This document shows, one piece after another, positions 47,541 through 58,839 of a stretch of 64,000 bases of DNA (the first letter of the stretch is position 1; each line of letters opens with the position of its first letter). The stretch is from Cryptomeria japonica (Eukaryota > Streptophyta > Pinopsida > Cupressales > Cupressaceae): the NCBI RefSeq assembly GCF_030272615.1, contig NC_081413.1, positions 146,234,476 through 146,298,475 on the forward strand. The letters run 5' to 3'. Under the pieces are notes generated by a model, which was given only the letters and a program-made list of their open reading frames with translations, was not told the DNA's origin and did no database searches. A program made the translations under genes and the position numbers.

Positions 47541-48071
47541 CTGATCTACAATTGCTTGTCCTTTGATGGCTCATCTTTATGTGTATTGGATGTCAAATTC
47601 ACTAAGAATCATGACCCATTTAGCCAATCGGCCTGTAAGAGCTGCCTTGCTGAGTAGATATTTGAGAGGATCAATTTTTGCAACCAGCTTGATGGTGTGT
47701 GCTAGCATATAGTGTCAGAACTTTTGAGATGCGAAGACCACTGTTAGGCAAGCCTTTTCAATGAATGTATAGCTGAGTTCATAGCCATTCAATGTTCTAC
47801 TGATGTAATATATGGCGCGTTCCTTCCCTTGTTGATCTTCTTGTGCCAACAGTGCCCCCAGTGATATATCTGTTGTTGAGATATATAAGATAAGTGGCTT
47901 TCCTGCGATTGGTGGGACTAGAACTCGTGGATTCATCAGGTACTGTTTGATTTGGTAAAATGATTCTGCACACTTGGCCTCCCATTTGAATGGTACATTT
48001 TTGTGTAGTAAATGGTTAAATGGGAGACTTTTATCTGCTAGCTGAGCGATGAATCGCCTAATTGATTGAAG
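47541..48071 (-). pseudogene. pol: First RNase H (Ty3-type), inner Tat element
   Basis: In the same frame as RT, with stops at the RT junction (48071), at 47715 and at about 47575. The longest open piece is 47936-47715 and has Leu-Tyr-Ile-Ser-Thr-Thr-Asp, Ala-Ile-Tyr-Tyr-Ile-Ser-Arg-Thr-Leu and Glu-Lys-Ala-Cys-Leu. Several stops read TGA where the outer copy or family consensus has Arg, consistent with CGA-to-TGA change. Confidence 0.85.
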
Positions 48072-49121
48072 TCATCCTTGTAGAGATCTGAGTTGGCTGA
48101 TATTCTTTGGTGGCGGCATGTCCATAATGGCTTGTACCTTTGCTGGATCTACTTCAATACCTTTTGCTGAGACAATGTAGCCTAGTAACTTGCTTGATGT
48201 AACCCCGAAGACACACTTCTTAAGGTTGAGCCTGACTTGGAATTTCTCCAATCGATCAAATATCTTTGTTAGGATGCCAAGATGTTCGGCTCTGGTGAAA
48301 GATTTAGCTAGTAAGTCATCCACATAGTCTTCCATAAATGTGTGCATCATGTCATGGAATATTGTGGTCATTGCTCTTTGATAAGTGGCCCCTGCATTCT
48401 TTAAGCCAAAAGGCATAACATTCCAATAGTACGTTCCCCAAGGACAGGTGAACGCGGTTTTATCTTGATCTTCTGGGGCTATTTTGATTTGGTTATAGCC
48501 TGAGAAACCGTCCATTAGTGAGAGCATTGCGTGACCTACTGTAAGATCTACAATGATGTCGATACTGGGCAGAGGAAAGTCATCCTTTGGACAAGCTTTA
48601 TTGACGTCTCTGAAGTCAGTGCATATTCTGATACTACCATCTGGTTTTGATACTGGAACGATGTTGGAAATCCATTTTGCATAGTCAATGGGTCGGATGA
48701 ATCTGACATCTAATAGTTTCTTTAGTTCAGTTTTGACCATGAGTGCCACCTGTGGATTCATCTTTCATAGCTTTTGCTTTACTGGTTTAACTCCTGTAGA
48801 GATGGACAAGTGATGCATGATTAAGTACGGATCCACTCTAGGCATATCTGCATAGGACCAAGAAAAGTTAATTTGCTGTTCTTTGAAGAAAATGATGAAC
48901 GCTGATCTTTCTATCTCTGTCAGAGATTCTACAAGGTGTAGGTTCCTAACTGCTTCTATGGTACCAATGTTGATTGATTGAGTGGGCTGAATCAATATGG
49001 GCGATCGCTCATGAAAGTGCTCAGGAAGAGTGTCAAGTCTCTCATCGTTAGGTGCCTTAAAAAGGTTTTCACCCTTAGATGCGTCCTTTATTTTTACTTT
49101 TTTATGATCTAGAGCTGCCAT
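48072..49121 (-). pseudogene. pol: Reverse transcriptase, inner Tat element
   Basis: Open from 48761 to 48072. It contains Gly-Phe/Arg-Phe-Ile-Arg-Pro-Ile, Asp-Phe-Arg-Asp-Val-Asn-Lys-Ala, Leu-Met-Asp-Gly-Phe-Ser-Gly-Tyr (first catalytic Asp), Met-Pro-Phe-Gly-Leu-Lys-Asn-Ala and the Tyr-Val-Asp-Asp box. All main catalytic residues are intact, unlike the outer copy. The preceding 49121-48765 piece is the N-terminal extension (Ser-Trp-Ser-Tyr-Ala-Asp-Met-Pro), separated by one stop at 48764. Confidence 0.93.
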
Positions 49122-50538
49122 TGACTGGTTTTCAGCATCAGATCCTTTATTTGGTTCATTTTTGTGACTAAGAGACTTGGCACTCCCTAGTTTGTAGACA
49201 TCGTTATTTTGTTCACTGGTAGAGCCGGTTTCTATGTTTACGGTACATAGGTAATGGATAATAGATTCATCATTGGGGAAAATTGGTATATCACAGATTT
49301 CAGGTTCATCCCAGTCGATGAGGTCAGGAAAGACAAGTGGTAAGGAATCATTAGGTGCATTAAGTTTGGCTACTGTGAGTGTTAGGACAGAGTTTTTATC
49401 GTGATTGTTCTTGGTTTTAAAGAAGTTCAGGATTTTGTCGAGGTCTTCAATGGTATTATCCTCTACATATACTTGCTCATAATGTTCCTATTCGCTTTCC
49501 TTGGCGTCATAGATATTCTGCGGTTCAAATTCAAGAGGTCTATCTTCTGTGTTATGTTCTTCTTGGGAGATAGATATAGAATCAGTATCACTAGGGATAT
49601 CTGTAGTAGCATTGGAGCAGGTACCCCATTCATATTCATTGGAATCCATCTCATAGGCATCATCCCAGATTCTATCTGTGCTATAAACAGGTATGTTGTA
49701 TGGTGAAAACAAATCTTTGATGATGGATACCATTTTGATGGTTTTTGTTGATTCTGTGTCAGATCTGTCCTCTACTTTCTGGATTTGTTCACAGACTATG
49801 CTTCCTCGGGGAGGAATAATGGTATCTGGAGATGACATGATTTGTTCTTGAGATATTGGTGTTTGAATATGAGCTACTGTTGCAGATAGGGTCTTCTTAT
49901 GACTTAAAAGCTTTTCCTGATGTAACTTCTGATCTTGACGTTCCCGTGCCTTGCGGATTGTTTTTTGCTGATTCAAAGAGTGCTTCCTGCTAGGATTCTT
50001 TCTTGTACTTTGTCTTTACTTTCCATTGAGGTTTGGTAGGTATGTGCGGCAGCTGTTTCAATAGGAACGTGAGTTTAGAACCCAATCCTGCTTTGTTTAT
50101 GCTAGGTTGTGAAGGAAGATCTATGGGTTCAGTGACTCCTTCTTTACGTTTCCCAATAGGTCCTTTACCGCCATATCCCATTTGCTTCATGATTAAGTAG
50201 CCTTTTCCATATAAGTGTGTTGGTAGAACAATGTCCAGAGCAGCTGCTCTATGATCTTCTTCTTCATCTTTATATAACCAGCTAAGAACATCTTTATCTT
50301 CTAATTCATGTGCTAGAGTGCCCAGTTGGATGAAGGTACCATCAAATTGAGTGATGGGCTGAGTAGCCAGATGTGTTGATGTAGTAGGCAAACCATGCAA
50401 TCTAGGTGATGTTGGCAATTTGGCCAAACATAAAGGCTCCAAAGAATATTCTCCCATGCCTTGGTCTTTGATTTGCATCTTCTGCTTGAAGTCTCCCCAT
50501 AAGGAATTGGATGTTGCTATTTGTGGATCTGATGTCAA
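49122..50538 (-). pseudogene. G-patch and pol linker, inner Tat element
   Basis: The open piece 50538-49990 includes Gly-Tyr-Gly-Gly-Lys-Gly-Pro-Ile-Gly-Lys (about 50185-50155) and a following Ala-Gly-Leu-Gly, fitting a G-patch, an RNA/protein-binding motif seen after protease in some plant retroelements. A frame change near 49985 leads to 49976-49488, an acidic Ser/Asp/Glu-rich linker. No catalytic motif is present. Confidence 0.7.
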
Positions 50539-50541
50539 GGA

Positions 50542-51318
50542 TCACTGCTTTTCTCTATTATGAGGAACCAAACTGTCTTGGGCTACCCCCATTGCATTGC
50601 AATGTTGAAATGGATTGTGATCAGCTGATATGGAGATTTCTTGTCCATCATAAGGGAACTTGACACACTGATGATATGTAGAAGGTACTGCTTTCATTTC
50701 ATGTATCCAGGGTCGTCCTAACAAGATATTGTAGGTTAGATCAATATCTAAGACTTGACATATAGTATCCTTTTGTACTGGTCCTACCTGAATAGGTAAT
50801 ATCACTGTGCCTTTAGAGGACCATTCCTCATCATCATATGCTTTTATGGTAATCCTTTTGCAAGGATCAATAGATTCTTCTGAGAAGCCCAATGCACGGA
50901 TAAGCTTTAAAGTACATATATTAAGTCTGGCTCCTCCATCTATTAAGACTCTTTTCACTCGGTGTTTGCAAACAATGACTTCAATATGGAGAGGAGTATT
51001 ATGTGGATGACTCAAGGAAGTATTGTCATGCTCTGAGAAGGTGAGGTTATGAGGTCCTGTCATATGGGTGACCATGGCTTGAAATCTGTCTGTATCCAAA
51101 TTTTGAGGTACATTGGTTTCCAATAGCACTTGCTCTAATATGTCTTTGTGCTTTGGTGATAGTTTCAATAATTCTAGGATAGATATCTAAGTTGGAGTCT
51201 TGCGTAGTTGGCTAACCAAGTCATATTGGATTTTTGGTATGGTAGTTGTAGGTGTAGTATGTCCTCTCAAGACATATTTCTGAGTTTGGGTTGTTACATT
51301 GACAGATTCATGATCATG
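50542..51318 (-). pseudogene. pro: Aspartic protease, inner Tat element
   Basis: The open piece 51168-50542 has Val-Leu-Ile-Asp-Gly-Gly-Ala-Arg-Leu-Asn-Ile (about 50965-50933) with the catalytic Asp, and Tyr-Asn-Ile-Leu-Leu-Gly-Arg-Pro-Trp near 50737-50711. The gap 51318-51169 is the same frame with stops. It is in frame with gag upstream. Confidence 0.85.
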
Positions 51319-53164
51319 TCAATCTCGAATGGTGATGACATTTACTTGATGATCTTCAGCTGATATGTGGTTGATGGTGTTGTTGTAGATGTGATTAATA
51401 CGAGCTCCGCGTGTATCATCTGAAGTTGATTCTCCATCCTTGTTGTAATTTGGGAGAGGATTTTTAAAGGCTCCGTGATCACCATTTGTTTTGAGACCAT
51501 CGACCGTTAAGTCACCTCGATCAATCATGTCCTGCACTATGTGTTTCAATCTCATGCACTCGTTTGTTCTATGACCCTTATTGCGATGGAAATCACAATA
51601 GTGTGAATCATTCCACCAAGGTGGTTTGATTGGGGGCTCATAGTTGTTGATTGGAGGTAAAGAAAAAATCTTGTTTGCCAAAAGTTCTCTGAATGCGGAT
51701 TCTAGTGATTGTCCCAGTGGTGTGAAGATACGCTTTTGGAAATTGTTTGTGTTGTTGCGTGGATTGTTGTTAGGTCCTGGATTCATGTTTTTGTTTTGAG
51801 TATCGTTGGTGTTGTTTGTGTTGAATTGTCCTTGATCAGTGTTTTGCGCATATGTGTTAGCACTAGGAGTAGCATTTTTAGGATTTTTCATGTTTTGAGG
51901 ATTTCTAGATAATGCAAGTACTGGTTGTTTAGATTTGGGATCATGTGTTTCATTGTTGCCTTCATTTTTGTTTCGAGTCCAAAATCGAGATTTGTCAAGG
52001 TTGGTGTTGTTCTAGTTATTGTAGTTTGATGAGTTTGTTCCTTCCTTGTAGAATTTGAGTGTTCCCTTTTTGGCACATACTTCTTCTACTTGAATGCCAT
52101 TTTCAATCAATTTAGCGAAAGATGGTATGCATTGAAGTTTTAGTCTGTAACTCATCTTGCCATTCAAGTTATCGATGAAGATTTCCATTTTCTCCTTTTC
52201 GGGAATATCTCAAGGATATCATGATACCATGCGTTGCCAGCGTTGGAGGAACACCATGAATGTTTCATTGTTCTTTTGTTTGGTGTTGCAAACATCTAGC
52301 ATGGTTATGGTATGTTGGATGTTGTAGGAATAGTGGGTTATGAATTTGTTAACCAACTCATCAAATGATCTCACAGGTGGCGAAATTTTGGATAACCATT
52401 CCATGGTTTGCCCTCCTAAGCTTCTGGGGAATAACCTCATCAAATAGGTATCATCATGAGCGAATTCAAGGCTCAGTGTGCAAAATTCTCAAACATGATC
52501 TCGGGGATCACTTTTCCCATTATATTTATCAAATTGGGGAACGTCTGAGTTTGGAGGAAAAGGCACCATGTTCAAGCTTCTGTCAAATGGGTAAGGACAG
52601 ATTTCGTTTATAGAGTACCGCGCTATTGTCCCTTGTTGCATATCTTATATTTGTTTGCATTTGTTGAGTAAGAGCAACCAAAGGCGCATTATCTGGCCGA
52701 GGAAAGAGTTCTTGCCTTGTATTGGTTCTCAGCTGAAAAGGTGTGGTAAATGGTATATTTTGCTCTGGTGTTTCTAGCTCAGGTATACGCGTTTTTGGTA
52801 TGCGTTGTTCTGGAATGTGCTACTCTAGAATATGTTGCTTAGGTATGTGAGTTTCTTCTTCTCTATGTTGTTCTTGATATGCATATTGTTGGGATCTGGT
52901 TTGAAAAATGTTTGCGTCGAAATCTTCGGGAAGTTGAACGCCTTTGCTTGTAAGCATCAACAAATATTTTTCTTTGTCATTTTCTATGAGTTTTTCGACA
53001 AGTTTTTGGAAGGAAGGGTTTTCTTGACATTCCCTAAGAAGTGCTTCAATAATTTCAGGTTCTTCTATGGGTGGAATTTCAAAAGGATTTGATAATCTGC
53101 AATTCATACTTGATTCTGTGTGTGTCTCGCTTTGTTTGTCTCTTTGAGAGTGAGTAACAGGCAT
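51319..53164 (-). pseudogene. gag: Gag of the inner Tat element
   Basis: Start chosen at ATG 53164, where the sequence changes from leader-like to coding-like. The first piece (to 52820) ends in a stop, and a frame change near 52615 leads into the Retrotrans_gag domain, with Phe-Asp-Lys-Tyr-Asn-Gly, Leu-Phe-Pro-Arg-Ser-Leu, Thr-Met-Glu-Trp-Leu and Phe-Leu-Gln-Arg-Trp (52600-52219). An Asn-rich linker follows, then a zinc-knuckle variant Cys-Asp-Phe-His ... His-Arg-Thr-Asn-Glu-Cys in the piece 51891-51319. It matches the outer gag domain by domain. Confidence 0.85.
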
Positions 53165-54020
53165 TTTAGTAGAAACTTTTAGTGATGAAAGGGACAAAAG
53201 TCTCTTCGATGTGTTGCTCGAGGGTTGGTGGTTCTGGTCGAGATATGTTATATGTGATGCACTCGTCGGGCAAGAATGCTGGATTGATTTTTCTGCCATG
53301 GTTTATGGTTTGATTAAAAGCAGACTTTTGACAGTATGCTCTTGTCTTCAAGGGTTCTTTGTCAAATTCGCTAGATTTGTTTTGGATATACTTTTTGACG
53401 TGATGAAGGAATACCCGATGAGATTTGAAGAGTTGACGATTGATGTATAAAAAGTTATTTCTCTTGATGAATTTGGAAAAACTAGGTTGTTGTTTCTTCA
53501 ACATGATGTTACGATAGAGGTTCTTTCTTCTCAGAATAAGGGGATTAGTCATGCATGAGTGATCAATGGTTTCCTTTGATTTGTGTGGATTCAGTTGATT
53601 CTTAGTTGAAAATTTTCAAATCTTACTTTATCAGAGTGAAGGTTTAGATGCCCCTTCATGACAAAGCGTGTCAAATGATATGGATAAAAGCTTCCCGATC
53701 TGGAAACTGGATTTGACAATTTGAGAATTTTAAACAAGTGTTTTGAGATAAAATCCATAAGATGGTAAAGGATTTTGTTGATACTGATGATGAAATCTTT
53801 CGGATTATGATAGGGGAGACGTCCTCTATTGTCCGATTCATTTAGGATTCTGACAACTTTTGTTTTGACACAAATTGAGCTCAAGAAATAGGTTTAGTGG
53901 TTTGTTTTTGTCACTCTGGTTTGATGAAAGATGAATTTTGATGAAAAGGGCTTCTAAAAATGATTTTGAAATTTTCAAAAATTTTCCAGTTTTTCTCTCT
54001 ATTTTTCTGTTTTAGATCAC
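53165..54020 (-). other. Leader of the inner Tat element, proximal to gag
   Basis: A 128-codon frame (53552-53166, ATG start) overlaps the gag start out of phase. It is basic and Lys/Asn/Phe-rich with no recognisable domain, and could be a small leader ORF or chance. The rest has nothing I recognise. Confidence 0.5.
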
Positions 54021-54900
54021 GCGCTAGAACAGAGTCTATATGCGCTACCTAAATTTCTCGATGCGCTAAAAGAATAAGCACATGTGCTAGGCTGCCCCGA
54101 GACGCGCTAAAGTTTGGACCTATGGAAAATTTCTGCCTAAATGTTGAAAAATCTATGCGCTATCCTGGGTCTTCCACGCGCTAACTGTTTGACTTTGTGT
54201 GGTAATGTTTGGTTTCCACGCACTAAGCTATTGCTTCCACGCGCTAGACTATTTTTTGAATGCGCTAAAGGACTTTAAACTATTTTGCCTTAAGATGAAA
54301 ACGCTACTATTTTGAACCAACATGCTAATTTGAGGTTTGGATGCGCTAACAGAAGTATTCCACGTGCTAAAAGATTGCTCTGATGCGCTAGACTGCGCTG
54401 ATTTATCTTTGGTTCAGTTTCTTATGATTTTGAATCTTGTTGTGAAATTTTTAAATGTGATGGATGATTTTCTAAGGTAATAAATGCAAGCACGCCACAA
54501 AAAGTACAACCATTTTTGCTTAATTTAACAAAAAGTGTATGTTTTGCGAGGATGTGTTCAAATCCCCAATGTTTTAACAGGTTTGGATACAAGTAATACA
54601 CTTCAGAAAGACTCTTTAGTCAAGGGTCATAAATAACATCACAACCCACTAGTCTCGATACTCCGTGTAAGCGCAGGAAAGTGTAAGCGCTGGATGATGG
54701 TCTACAAGCGCTGAACTGTGGGATGGATGTGCTATTCTATTTATTGCATGCGATACTCTGTGTTTCACCTGCATCGAGACCCACAGGAAAAGTTTAGTGG
54801 GGGTTATGCGCTAAAGAAAGCTCTTCACACACCAAAGTATAGACCCCACATGCTAAACAGTAAGCGGGATGTGCTAGACTGTTAATCAGATGCGCTAGGG
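54021..54900 (-). repeat. TAGCGCAT array in the gag leader of the inner Tat element
   Basis: On the plus strand ATGCGCTA / CACGCGCTA words recur; on the element's own minus strand they read TAGCGCAT / TAGCGCGTG. Word starts include 54021, 54042, 54063, 54084, 54157, 54178, 54220, 54241, 54262, 54301, 54322, 54343, 54364 and 54385, mostly 21 bp apart. From 54385 to 54157 every spacing is divisible by 3. The minus frame reading Leu-Ala-His/Arg plus four residues has only two stops there. A looser group lies at 54660-54900. The motif and orientation logic match the PMD intron array at 41537-41951. Confidence 0.9.
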
Positions 54901-54983
54901 AATATTTCCCACGCACTGATTCATGTTTCCTGCAGACCTGCAAAAGTGATTATTTTGAAAAACCAATTTGTTATTTGGGGTCG

Positions 54984-55002
54984 GGCCCCGCGGTGGGCGC
55001 CA
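54984..55002 (-). other. Primer-binding site of the inner Tat element
   Basis: On the minus strand TGGCGCCCACCGCGGGGCC begins four bases after the LTR end. It starts with TGG and is strongly GC-rich in an AT-rich context. The exact primer tRNA is not assigned. It differs from the outer element's PBS. Confidence 0.85.
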
Positions 55003-55006
55003 GAAA

Positions 55007-56484
55007 TATATGCGGGAAAAGTGGGCTGATAGAATTCAATATGTGAAAATATTCTAAAAAACTTGTCCACACACACACACAAGACTTCTTGGTGCAAGCT
55101 ATGGAGTAATGAAGTATCACTCAGCTTCCCAAGGTTAGTCCCATGGTTCTCTATCTTACAATGTCCCTCAAACCAATGTTTTTGCTCTCAGATTACTGAG
55201 CAAAATGGTTTAGGGATGGCAAATGCAAGAACGAGGGATGCTCTGATAGATTTTTAGAATGAGATGTGTTATAAGCTAGGTATGATTTTAAAATGCAATA
55301 AACTAAATGATAAGATGAGAAGATTAGTATGAATACTATCCTAGCATACTATATTTAGTCTATGATTGAACTAAAATGACAAAGAAATTATTCTAAACAT
55401 GCATATTTAGTCTAATTTCTATTCTAAAGAGAGGCTAAATGATGAGCATATATGAAATGAGAAATCTTGAATGTATTTGAGCATAAGTGTGATGCTACAA
55501 ATTTTAAGGATGATTGTTAAAAATGGAGGAATGAGAGCTCTATTTATAGCACAAATACGGCAATGGATGGTCAAGATTGAATGGTTTAATCAAGGGTTGA
55601 GTTTGAAAGTTGGGGATCTATGTGCACAATTGGCACCAATGAAATGGTGACAAGTGTCAACATAGGGTTGGGTTAAGAGAAGAGGTTGGAGGCATTAAAG
55701 GCCTGAGAAGACCTCATGGTTATCTAAAGGCTAAGGGTCAAGTCTAAGTTAGGCTTACCCACTGGGTTAAGAGTTAATCCAAGGATAAACCTTTGTGCAA
55801 ATGATTAAGAGATAATCATGGTCAAAGCATTAATGGCCTGATGAGACCCTTGGGTTGGATGAAGGTTGAGTCAAAACAAATTTTTTAACCATGTAGGAGG
55901 GTTTGAGTTAACCATTAATGGTTATTGGAGACTTTGGGGATTAAGTGGTTGAAGGTTGAAAGCCTTCAATGGTTTTCAAAGACTTTGAGCCATTTAGTGG
56001 TTGAAGGTTGAAAGCCTTTAATGGTTATCAAAGACTTTGATGGTTTGAGAAGTGACTTCCCTTTGCTTAGGGATGTGACAAAGTTTAGAGGAGGGGTTAG
56101 GCTAATTAGAAGCGATTAGAAGATTCTAGAAGGGATTAGAAAGGGGTTTGGGATTTTGCAAGTGGATGGAGGGATAATAGGATTTAATAAAGTATTTTAA
56201 TTCAATTTGCTTGCAATTTGGGGAAATTGAATAAATTAGATTTATTCAATTGTAGGATAACTATTTAATTAAATTTGAATTTAATTAAAAGTGGATAGGG
56301 GGGATTTAATTGAATAAAATGATTTATTCATTAAATGGGTATAGTGAATTTAATTTAAATAAATTGAGTAATTTACTTAATTAAATAGAGGAATGTGGAT
56401 AATTTAATTAAATTGGATTTAATCAAATAGAGAAATGAACATAAAATATTCATTTAGGAATATGGTCATTTTTATACATCTACA
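55007..56484 (-). repeat. Right LTR (5' LTR by orientation) of the inner Tat element (1478 bp)
   Basis: Plus-strand ends are TATATGCGGG (TG changed to TA) and ACATCTACA. It is near-identical to 39434-40909, including the imperfect 60-bp duplication around 55940-56045. Confidence 0.95.
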
Positions 56485-56489
56485 AGTAC
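56485..56489. repeat. Target-site duplication AGTAC, right copy (insertion 3)
   Basis: Matches 39429-39433. Outer pol continues directly after. Confidence 0.95.
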
Positions 56490-57268
56490 ATTGAGAGAAA
56501 GGCAATAAAAGGACAAATCATAGTGGATCAACTTGCAGAGGCACCTATTCATGATGATCATCCAATGTTGACAGATTTTCCAGATGAATCAGTCTTTGTT
56601 GTCACATCTTCTAATGAATGGAAATTATATTTTGATGGATCCCATACCAAATTTGGGTCCGGTCAGGTATATTGTTTGTCACCCCTCAAGGTGATGTTAT
56701 TCCCAAATCCTACAGAATAACTTTCCATTGCACCAATAATATTGCAGAATATGAAGCTCTGGTCACAGGACTCCGAGTAGCAATCCACTAGAACATCACA
56801 CATTTGCAAGTCTATGGAGATTCCCAGTTAGTCATCTGTCAAGTGAATGATGACTATGAAACAAAAGATGAAAATCTTATTCCCTACAAGCATATGGTGG
56901 ATTTCTTCAAGACAAAATTTACGGCTATCCATTTCAGTCAAGTTCCAAGAATTCAAAACAAGTCGGCAGATGCGATGGCAACTATTGCTTCCATGTTAAA
57001 TATGCCCCACAATATGGACAGATGTGAATTTTTGGTCGAACAATTGCTTGTCCCTTCTTTTGAAATTCCAATAGCAGATGTGATGTGTGTTCTTGTTGAT
57101 CCTAATTCCCTATGGTACAATGACATCTATCAATATTTGAAATCCCAAACCTTACCACCTAACCTTTCCTCTAACCAACGTCGAGCCTTCATACGCTGAA
57201 CTACCAAATATGTCATCATCATAGACACCCTTTACCATCATTCCTTTGACCACACCCTCCTCAAGTGT
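56490..57268 (+). pseudogene. pol: Second (archaeal-type) RNase H of the outer Tat element
   Basis: The frame resumes with a basic linker ending Ile-Lys-Gly-Gln, then Leu-Tyr-Phe-Asp-Gly-Ser-His-Thr (56625-56650, first catalytic Asp), Asn-Ile-Ala-Glu-Tyr-Glu-Ala-Leu and Val-Tyr-Gly-Asp-Ser-Gln-Leu-Val (56808-56833). A frame change near 56665 and a stop around 56790 break it. The inner element carries the same domain at 47540-47060. The stretch after 57060 links to the integrase zinc finger. Confidence 0.88.
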
Positions 57269-58373
57269 TTGGACTCTGACGAGGCACAAATGACTTTACA
57301 CGAGGTTCATGATGGTATATGTGGGGGCCATTTCAATGGTCTGAGTCTAGCTAAAAAGTTGATTCGTGTTGGGTATTATTGGCCCACTATGGAAAAGGAT
57401 GCTCATGATTTTGTCAAGAAATGCTACAAATGTCAAATACATAGAAATTACATTCATGCGCTAGCTCAAGAACTTCACCCTGTCATATCTCTGTGGCCCT
57501 TTTCTCAATGGGGATTGGATCTTATTGGCAAGATTCACCCGACATCAGCAAACAGACACAAATTCATCATCATAGCCACATAATACTTTACAAAATGGAT
57601 CGAGGCTATCCCCATGACCTATATCACTGGTGTTCAAATTTCAAAGTTTCTACTAAATTATATCATATGCAGATATAGGGTTCCCCTTGCAATTGTCATA
57701 GATAATGGCCGTCCATTCAAAAATAAAGATGTCAAGGAACTCTGTGAAAAGTTTCGCATCCAACACCGTTTCTCTAGTCCTTACTATCCACAAAGTAGTG
57801 GTCAAGTCGAAGCATCCAATAAAACCATCATTAAGATCCAAAAAAAAGGTGGTCAATGACACTAGTCAAGATTGGCATGTACAGTTGAATCCATCACTAT
57901 GAGCTTATCACACTTCCATCTACACACCTATTGGCGCAACACCTTATTCCTTGGTGTATGGTGCGGAAGCCATTTTACCCTTGGAAGTGGAAATTCCCTC
58001 TTTGCGTGTTTCCCTGCAACATTTGATTGATGATGAAATGCACAGAGTCTCTCAATTGCATCAGCTTGAGATGTTAGATGAGAAACGTCAGGTAGCCCTG
58101 ACACATTTGCAAGCATATCAAAATTGTCTTCGTCACTCTTATAATAAGAAGGTCAAAGGGTGACACTTTGAAGTGGGAGATTTTCTCCTAAAGGCCAACC
58201 CAAAGAATGCACAATCTACTGACATCATCAAAGGAAAGTTTGAGCCTAATTGGGTTGGGCCTTTCATAGTTACTGCATCCTATGACTCAGGGGCATATCA
58301 GCTTGCAACCCCATAAGGTGAACCTTTGTCAGATCCTGTAAATAGCATGCACCTTCAAAAGTACTGGACATAG
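57269..58373 (+). pseudogene. pol: Integrase of the outer Tat element
   Basis: The HHCC zinc domain lies at 57297-57450 (His-Glu-Val-His-Asp-Gly-Ile-Cys-Gly-Gly-His ... Cys-Tyr-Lys-Cys). The rve core follows, with Gly-Leu-Asp-Leu-Ile-Gly, Ile-Asp-Asn-Gly-Arg-Pro-Phe and Gly-Gln-Val-Glu-Ala-Ser-Asn-Lys, so the DDE triad is kept although one conserved Gly is Arg. A stop lies at 57581. One extra A in a run of eight (57840-57847) shifts the frame. The C-terminal region ends at TAG 58371-58373 after stops at 58161 and 58314. Confidence 0.9.
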
Positions 58374-58518
58374 TTTTTTGTTAGTAGTTCTTCAAATATG
58401 ATCCTAAAAAAATACAAAAAAAAAAATACAAAAAAATAGCAAAAATACAAAAAAAAATCAAAAAAGTGAAAAAAAATTGAAAAAGGAAAAAAGGTAAAGC
58501 CAAAATCATTCGCCCTAT

Positions 58519-58583
58519 AGTGAAAACTTGGCAAACAAGTGCTTTGGGAAAGTACCATGGTGAAAACCTGGCAAACAGGCGCC
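58519..58583 (+). other. Duplicated conserved box downstream of integrase (outer Tat)
   Basis: Two related 24-25-bp copies: 58519-58542 contains GTGAAAACTTGGCAAACAAG and 58559-58583 contains GTGAAAACCTGGCAAACAGG. The inner element has one copy at 45585-45608. Spacing from the integrase stop (about 146 and 186 bp) suggests a 3' regulatory or RNA-processing role; this is inference. Confidence 0.75.
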
Positions 58584-58839
58584 ATGTGTAAAATATTATT
58601 GCTCCGTCATCTATCATGACCCCTAGCTATACTCCCCCCCCACAAATTTATCACGCTTATCCTTGTCCGGACCCAATGTTCTGTTCTAGGCCTGTGATTG
58701 GTCAACATCATTGTCTTGCATACTCAGGTTCCAGTCCTTGTGCATATGTTTCAGTCCTGGTCAATGTATATGTCTTTCAAATTTTCATTGGGTGTGTGCC
58801 CCTTGTCATGATCAATTATTGGAGCTTTCTAATCAAATA

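Larger units (their letters stand above)
39434..56484 (-). mobile_element. Inner Tat-lineage Ty3/gypsy retrotransposon, full length (17,051 bp), minus strand
   Basis: Two LTRs of about 1.48 kb flank a minus-strand set of PBS, leader with a TAGCGCAT array, gag, protease, G-patch, RT, RNase H, second RNase H and integrase. An antisense (plus-strand) PMD gene and a polypurine tract complete it. AGTAC flanks the whole. The polypurine tract AAAGAGGGGCAAAA is identical to that of the outer element and the proteins are clearly related, so both belong to one lineage. LTRs differ by few substitutions, for example GTCTACA versus ATCTACA ends. Many in-frame stops make it non-autonomous now. Confidence 0.95.

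Noticed and set aside
58355-58617. Phe-rich minus-strand frames of 76-78 codons
   Set aside because: They come from A-rich runs on the plus strand (poly-Phe/Lys artefact).
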